Assembly (NCBI GenBank): GCA_019414725.1
Contig: DXLM01000089.1
Span: 1 to 10,911, forward strand
Length of the DNA: 10,911 nucleotides
Reading direction: 5' to 3'
From: Bacteroides sp.
GTDB lineage: Bacteria; Bacteroidota; Bacteroidia; Bacteroidales; Bacteroidaceae
The notes under the pieces are model-generated. The model worked only from the letters and a program-made list of their open reading frames with translations, did not search any database and was not told where the DNA came from. Below are positions 7,497 to 10,911 of the stretch, one piece after another. The stretch's first letter is position 1, and each line of letters opens with the position of its first letter. The translations under genes were made by a program, and so were the position numbers.

Positions 7497-9023
7497 ATGA
7501 AAAATCGAAACCTCTTTCTTTTAACCAGTGGGCTGGCATTTCCTTTATTAGGTGCTTATGCCCAGAAAACCCCTAAACCGAATATCATTTATATAATGTG
7601 TGATGATATGGGGTATGGTGATTTAGGGTGTTACGGTCAGCCCTACATCAGTACACCGAATATTGATAATATGGCTAAAGAAGGTATGCGTTTTACACAA
7701 GCGTATGCCGGTAGTCCGGTGAGTGCTCCATCACGTGCGTCATTTATGACCGGGCAACATTCCGGACATTGTGAAGTACGTGGGAACAAGGAGTACTGGC
7801 GCGATGCCCCTGTTGTGATGTATGGAAATAATAAGGAATATGCCGTGGTGGGGCAACATCCATACGATCCCGGTCATGTGATTATACCTGAAATAATGAA
7901 AGATAACGGTTATACTACCGGTATGTTTGGTAAATGGGCAGGGGGCTATGAGGGATCTGTGTCTACGCCGGACAAACGGGGTATTGATGAATATTATGGT
8001 TATATCTGTCAGTTTCAGGCTCATTTATATTATCCGAATTTCCTGAACCGGTATAGTAAATCGGCTGGTGATACGGCAGTGGTTCGTGTAGTGATGGATG
8101 AGAATATCAACTATCCTATGTTTGGTAAGGACTATTTCAAACGTCCGCAATATTCTGCGGATATGATCCATGAAGAAGCAATGAAATGGTTGGATAAACA
8201 GGATGGCAAGCAACCTTTCTTTGGTATTTTTACTTATACGCTTCCTCATGCAGAGCTGGCGCAGCCCGAAGATTCTATTCTGACAGGTTATCAAAAGAAG
8301 TTTTTTGAAGATAAAACTTGGGGTGGACAGGAAGGATCAAGATATAATCCGTCGGTACACACCCATGCGCAGTTTGCCGGCATGATTACTCGCTTGGATT
8401 ATTATGTAGGAGAAGTTTTGAACAAATTAAAGGAGAAAGGACTGGACGAAAATACCATTGTGATTTTTACCAGTGATAACGGCCCTCATGAAGAAGGAGG
8501 AGCTGATCCTACCTTTTTTGGTCGTGACGGCAAACTTCGTGGATTGAAACGTCAATGTTATGAGGGAGGTATCCGTATTCCGTTCATTGTACGTTGGCCG
8601 GGCAAAGTACCCGAAGGAACGGTCAATGATCATCAGTTGGCTTTCTATGACTTGATGCCTACATTTTGTGACTTGGCAGGTGTGAAGAATTATGTAAAGA
8701 AGTACACTAACAAGAAAAAAGATGTGGATTATTTTGATGGTATTTCTTTTGCTCCGACTTTGTTAGGGCAGGAAGGACAGAAGAAACATGATTTCTTGTA
8801 TTGGGAATTTGATGAAACCGATCAGATTGGTGTACGTATGGGAGACTGGAAGATGGTAGTGAAAAAAGGGACTCCTTTCCTTTACAATCTTGCTACAGAT
8901 ATTCATGAAGACCATGATATCGCTGCCGGACATCCGGATATTGTGAAACAAATGAAAGAGATTATCAGAACACAGCATACTCCGAATCCTCATTTCTCTG
9001 TGACTTTGCCTTCATTTGAATAA
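7497..9023 (+). CDS. Exported S1-family (formylglycine-dependent) sulfatase, serine type
   Basis: Starting at the ATG at 7497, this is a 508-residue periplasmic sulfate ester hydrolase. That start gives a clean signal peptide (MKNRNLFLLTSGLAFPLLGAYA, then QKTPKPNI). An upstream TTG at 7443 in the same frame would put 18 unrelated residues before it and is unlikely. The alkaline-phosphatase/sulfatase fold is shown by NIIYIMCDDMGYGD (Asp36-Asp37 bind the metal), the sulfatase signature SAPSR (76-80) in which Ser76 should be oxidised to formylglycine, FGKW with Lys146, LPH with His251, TSDNG (325-329) completing the metal site, and KLRG/EGGIR (346-360). The serine signature means activation by an anaerobic radical-SAM sulfatase-maturating enzyme, which is not in this window. 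The substrate is probably a sulfated host or algal glycan. The SulfAtlas subfamily, and so the sugar and position attacked, cannot be assigned by eye. Confidence 0.94.
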   Translation: MKNRNLFLLTSGLAFPLLGAYAQKTPKPNIIYIMCDDMGYGDLGCYGQPYISTPNIDNMAKEGMRFTQAYAGSPVSAPSRASFMTGQHSGHCEVRGNKEYWRDAPVVMYGNNKEYAVVGQHPYDPGHVIIPEIMKDNGYTTGMFGKWAGGYEGSVSTPDKRGIDEYYGYICQFQAHLYYPNFLNRYSKSAGDTAVVRVVMDENINYPMFGKDYFKRPQYSADMIHEEAMKWLDKQDGKQPFFGIFTYTLPHAELAQPEDSILTGYQKKFFEDKTWGGQEGSRYNPSVHTHAQFAGMITRLDYYVGEVLNKLKEKGLDENTIVIFTSDNGPHEEGGADPTFFGRDGKLRGLKRQCYEGGIRIPFIVRWPGKVPEGTVNDHQLAFYDLMPTFCDLAGVKNYVKKYTNKKKDVDYFDGISFAPTLLGQEGQKKHDFLYWEFDETDQIGVRMGDWKMVVKKGTPFLYNLATDIHEDHDIAAGHPDIVKQMKEIIRTQHTPNPHFSVTLPSFE

Positions 9024-9040
9024 ATAGATTTTTTATTCTG

Positions 9041-9082
9041 ATATTCCTCAATCTATTCATTTAGATTGAGGAATATTTTTTT
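9041..9082 (+). terminator. Strong Rho-independent terminator after the sulfatase
   Basis: A perfect 15-base inverted repeat (9041-9055 and 9062-9076) encloses a six-base loop, TTCATT. It is followed directly by a run of T to 9082. It begins 17 bases after the sulfatase stop codon. There is no matching A-run on its upstream side, so it should work in the + direction only. It marks the end of the sigma-to-sulfatase unit and separates it from the ABC-F gene. Confidence 0.92.
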
Positions 9083-9099
9083 ATGTTCCATAAACCTGC

Positions 9100-9107
9100 T
9101 ATCTTTG
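9100..9107 (+). promoter_or_regulatory. Promoter -7 box (TATCTTTG) for the ABC-F gene
   Basis: TATCTTTG is an exact match to the Bacteroidetes -7 consensus TAnnTTTG and lies 18 bases after the preceding terminator. The -33 position is weak: TTTT at 9077-9080, 19 bases upstream, matches TTTG at three of four bases and overlaps the terminator's T-run. Transcription should start near 9113-9116, giving a leader of about 165 bases before the ATG at 9280, long for an AT-rich genome with compact leaders. Confidence 0.65.
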
Positions 9108-9159
9108 TCTCGCAAATTTAAAAATATTCCGATGAGAATTTAAAACATTCATTTCCATA

Positions 9160-9238
9160 CAACTATTTGTTTTTACGTTGGGACAGCAGGCGAAATAATT
9201 TCGTTTGTTGCGCAATAGTTGTCTTCTTATTCCAACTA
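9160..9238 (+). promoter_or_regulatory. Structured leader with two competing pairings, upstream of the ABC-F gene
   Basis: CAACTATT (9160-9167) is the exact reverse complement of AATAGTTG (9214-9221). Between them a hairpin can form from 9184-9195 with 9199-9210: 12 pairs, three of them G-U, around the loop TAA. The same TAGTTG (9216-9221) is also the exact complement of CAACTA at 9233-9238, across an 11-base pyrimidine-rich loop. The two pairings exclude each other, the usual arrangement of an attenuator or translational switch. The CU-rich loop (TCTTCTT, 9222-9228) can also pair imperfectly with the purine-rich AGAAAGA ahead of the start codon. A regulatory role is inferred from sequence alone. 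Confidence 0.45.
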
Positions 9239-9270
9239 CGAACTTTTCAGTATTCATATTTAAAATTCTT

Positions 9271-9278
9271 AGAAAGAG
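9271..9278 (+). promoter_or_regulatory. Purine-rich ribosome binding site that sets the ABC-F start
   Basis: AGAAAGAG lies directly before the ATG at 9280. The reading frame is open further upstream to a TTG at 9205, but the 25 residues so added do not resemble the start of an ABC domain. The protein from 9280 (MCIHVQSITY...) begins just where ABC-F domains normally begin. The spacing to the ATG is short (one base), so its strength as a Shine-Dalgarno element is uncertain. Confidence 0.5.
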
Positions 9279-9279
9279 T

Positions 9280-10872
9280 ATGTGTATACATGTACAGTCC
9301 ATTACTTACATGCATCCGGATAAAGATGTGCTTTTCAGTAATGTCAGTTTTACTATCAGTAAAGGGCAAAAAGTAGCCCTCATCGGAAACAACGGTTCGG
9401 GAAAATCTACCTTGATGCGATTGATAACTAAAGAGCTATTACCTTCTGAAGGACAAATTATATGTCCGGATATCCCCTATTCTATTCCACAGCATTTTGG
9501 TCAGTTTAATCATTTGACAGTAGCCGGGGCATTGGGAATAGAAAGAAAGTTATATGCACTTCATGCCATTTTACAGGGAGATGCTTCGATAGAGCATTTT
9601 ACGGCTTTGGCGGATGACTGGAAAATAGAAGAGAAAGCGGTTGCTGCTTTGAATGAATGGGGGTTGGTAGGAGTACCTCTTTCCTATCCCATGCATTTGT
9701 TGAGTGGCGGTGAGAAAACAAAAGTTTTTCTAGCAGGAATTACTATATACTCTCCTGCTTTTATTTTGATGGATGAGCCTACCAATCATTTGGATGACGA
9801 AAGCCGTATCCGGCTGTACCGTTTTATAACTACTGCTGCAGCAGGGATACTGGTTGTCAGCCATGACCGGACATTACTCAATTTACTTTCTTCTACCTAT
9901 GAGCTTACTGCAAAAGGTGTCACTTATTATGCTGGAAATTACGATTTCTATAAAGAACAGAAGAAATTGGCTGTAGAAGCTCTGCAAACCCGGTTGAAGG
10001 AGAATGAAAAGCAATTACAAAAAGCCCGAAAGCAGGCACGTGAGGTAATGGAGCGTCAACAAAAGCATGATGTGCGAGGTAAAAAACAAAATGTGAAGAA
10101 AGGAGTCGGAAAGATGGCAATGCATACATTCAGGGATCAGGCTGAGAAAAGTACTGTCCGTTTAGGAGATGTTCATGCTGATAAGATCCGTTTTTTGGCA
10201 GGAGAAACAGTAGAACTGCATAAAGCTTTACCTGATATGAAGGCGATGAAAGTAAATTTCAATTCATCTTCTTTGCATATCGGTAAGATACTTATCGTAG
10301 CTTCAAGTGTGAATTATTCGTATGGAGAAAATCCTTTGTGGTCTTCTCCTCTTGAGTTTACCATCAAAAGTGGTGACCGTATTCATTTGAAAGGAAGTAA
10401 TGGTAGTGGTAAAACAACTTTATTGAGGTTGATAACCGGAAGTCTTGCTCCTACTCAAGGTTCTTTGATACAGGCAGAAGGGCTGACGTACGTTTATCTT
10501 GATCAGGAATATTCTATAATTCGTAATGATTTGTCGGTATTGGAACAACTTGCCTTATTCAATAGTGAATTGTATGATAATGAATTGAGAACGATTCTCA
10601 ACCGTTTTTTGTTTCCTGTTTCCACATGGAACAAGAAGTGTAGCTATCTGAGTGGAGGTGAGAAGATGAAACTTTCTCTCTGTTGTCTTATGGTGAGTGC
10701 ACAGGCCCCCGATGTTTTTATTGTGGATGAACCTACTAATAATATTGATATTCTGAGTATGGAGATATTGACCGAAACTTTGAAGGATTATCAAGGCACT
10801 TTGTTGGTGGTGAGTCATGACAACTATTTTGTGCAACAAATAAAGGCAGATAAGCAGATTGAGTTGTTCTGA
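9280..10872 (+). CDS. ABC-F family ATPase (ribosomal protection-like, no membrane domain)
   Basis: From the ATG at 9280 this is a 530-residue cytoplasmic protein with two ATP-binding domains and no membrane segments, so it is not a transporter. Domain 1 has Walker A GNNGSGKST (36-44), signature LSGGE (141-145), Walker B FILMDEPTNHLD (161-172) and the switch SHD (194-196). Domain 2 has GSNGSGKTT (372-380), LSGGE (457-461), VFIVDEPTNNID (479-490) and SHD (512-514). Both catalytic glutamates (166, 484) are present. The linker (about 228-335) is long and basic, with KQLQKARKQAREVMERQQKH and RGKKQNVKKGVGKM; this is the part that reaches toward the ribosome's peptidyl-transferase centre in ABC-F proteins. 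There is no obvious EttA-type arm insertion in domain 1. These traits fit ribosomal protection-like ABC-F proteins, some of which give resistance to macrolides, lincosamides, streptogramins or pleuromutilins. Resistance is not shown here. The gene appears monocistronic within the window. Confidence 0.92.
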   Translation: MCIHVQSITYMHPDKDVLFSNVSFTISKGQKVALIGNNGSGKSTLMRLITKELLPSEGQIICPDIPYSIPQHFGQFNHLTVAGALGIERKLYALHAILQGDASIEHFTALADDWKIEEKAVAALNEWGLVGVPLSYPMHLLSGGEKTKVFLAGITIYSPAFILMDEPTNHLDDESRIRLYRFITTAAAGILVVSHDRTLLNLLSSTYELTAKGVTYYAGNYDFYKEQKKLAVEALQTRLKENEKQLQKARKQAREVMERQQKHDVRGKKQNVKKGVGKMAMHTFRDQAEKSTVRLGDVHADKIRFLAGETVELHKALPDMKAMKVNFNSSSLHIGKILIVASSVNYSYGENPLWSSPLEFTIKSGDRIHLKGSNGSGKTTLLRLITGSLAPTQGSLIQAEGLTYVYLDQEYSIIRNDLSVLEQLALFNSELYDNELRTILNRFLFPVSTWNKKCSYLSGGEKMKLSLCCLMVSAQAPDVFIVDEPTNNIDILSMEILTETLKDYQGTLLVVSHDNYFVQQIKADKQIELF

Positions 10873-10911
10873 TGTTTTTATTTTGTCAAGTGCGGCATTT
10901 TTGTTTTAAAT

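Noticed and set aside
9205..9279. Longer ABC-F reading frame starting at a TTG codon at 9205
   Set aside because: The extra 25 residues do not match an ABC domain start and lie inside the structured leader. A purine-rich site directly precedes the ATG at 9280.
9167..9376. 69-codon + strand frame that runs through the leader into the ABC-F gene in another frame
   Set aside because: It has only a TTG start with no ribosome site, its protein shows no family features, and most of its second half is an out-of-frame reading of the ABC-F gene. A regulatory overlap is not excluded but is unsupported.
10873..10911. Possible terminator after the ABC-F gene
   Set aside because: The last 39 bases are T-rich but show no convincing inverted repeat before the window ends.

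Overview
The window most likely comes from a gut Bacteroidales genome (Bacteroides, Phocaeicola or a close relative). The evidence is a SusC/SusD pair, an ECF sigma factor beside a FecR-type anti-sigma factor with a DUF4974-like C-terminus, AT-rich spacers, A-rich rather than strong Shine-Dalgarno start regions, and TAnnTTTG promoter -7 boxes. The exact species cannot be read from the sequence. All six genes lie on the + strand.

Layout. Bases 1-176 are non-coding and hold a candidate + strand promoter for the sigma gene (about 120-153) and a possible - strand promoter (28-35) for a gene outside the window. Next come an ECF sigma factor (177-764), a FecR anti-sigma factor (850-1860), a SusC-family TonB-dependent transporter with an N-terminal STN signalling domain (1913-5428) and a SusD-family surface lipoprotein (5454-7373). 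A hairpin follows at 7391-7430, then an exported S1-type sulfatase with a serine active-site motif (best start 7497, end 9023) and a strong intrinsic terminator (9041-9082). A second unit begins with a TAnnTTTG promoter box at 9100-9107 and a leader of about 165 bases with competing base pairings. It encodes an ABC-F ATPase (best start 9280, end 10872).

How the genes fit together. The first five genes form a compact polysaccharide-utilisation-type locus. SusD should capture a sulfated glycan at the cell surface and SusC import it. The STN domain of SusC should report ligand-bound transport to the FecR periplasmic domain, which frees the ECF sigma factor to raise expression of the transport genes. 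The periplasmic sulfatase removes sulfate from the imported glycan. No glycoside hydrolase or polysaccharide lyase is present, so backbone cleavage must be encoded elsewhere or the locus mainly desulfates. The serine-type sulfatase also needs an anaerobic sulfatase-maturating enzyme (anSME) encoded elsewhere.

The ABC-F gene appears to be a separate unit acting on ribosomes. It has two ATPase domains joined by a long basic linker and could be a ribosome-protection or antibiotic-resistance factor. Its structured leader is the least expected non-coding signal in the window. No transposon, CRISPR array, tRNA or rRNA was recognised.
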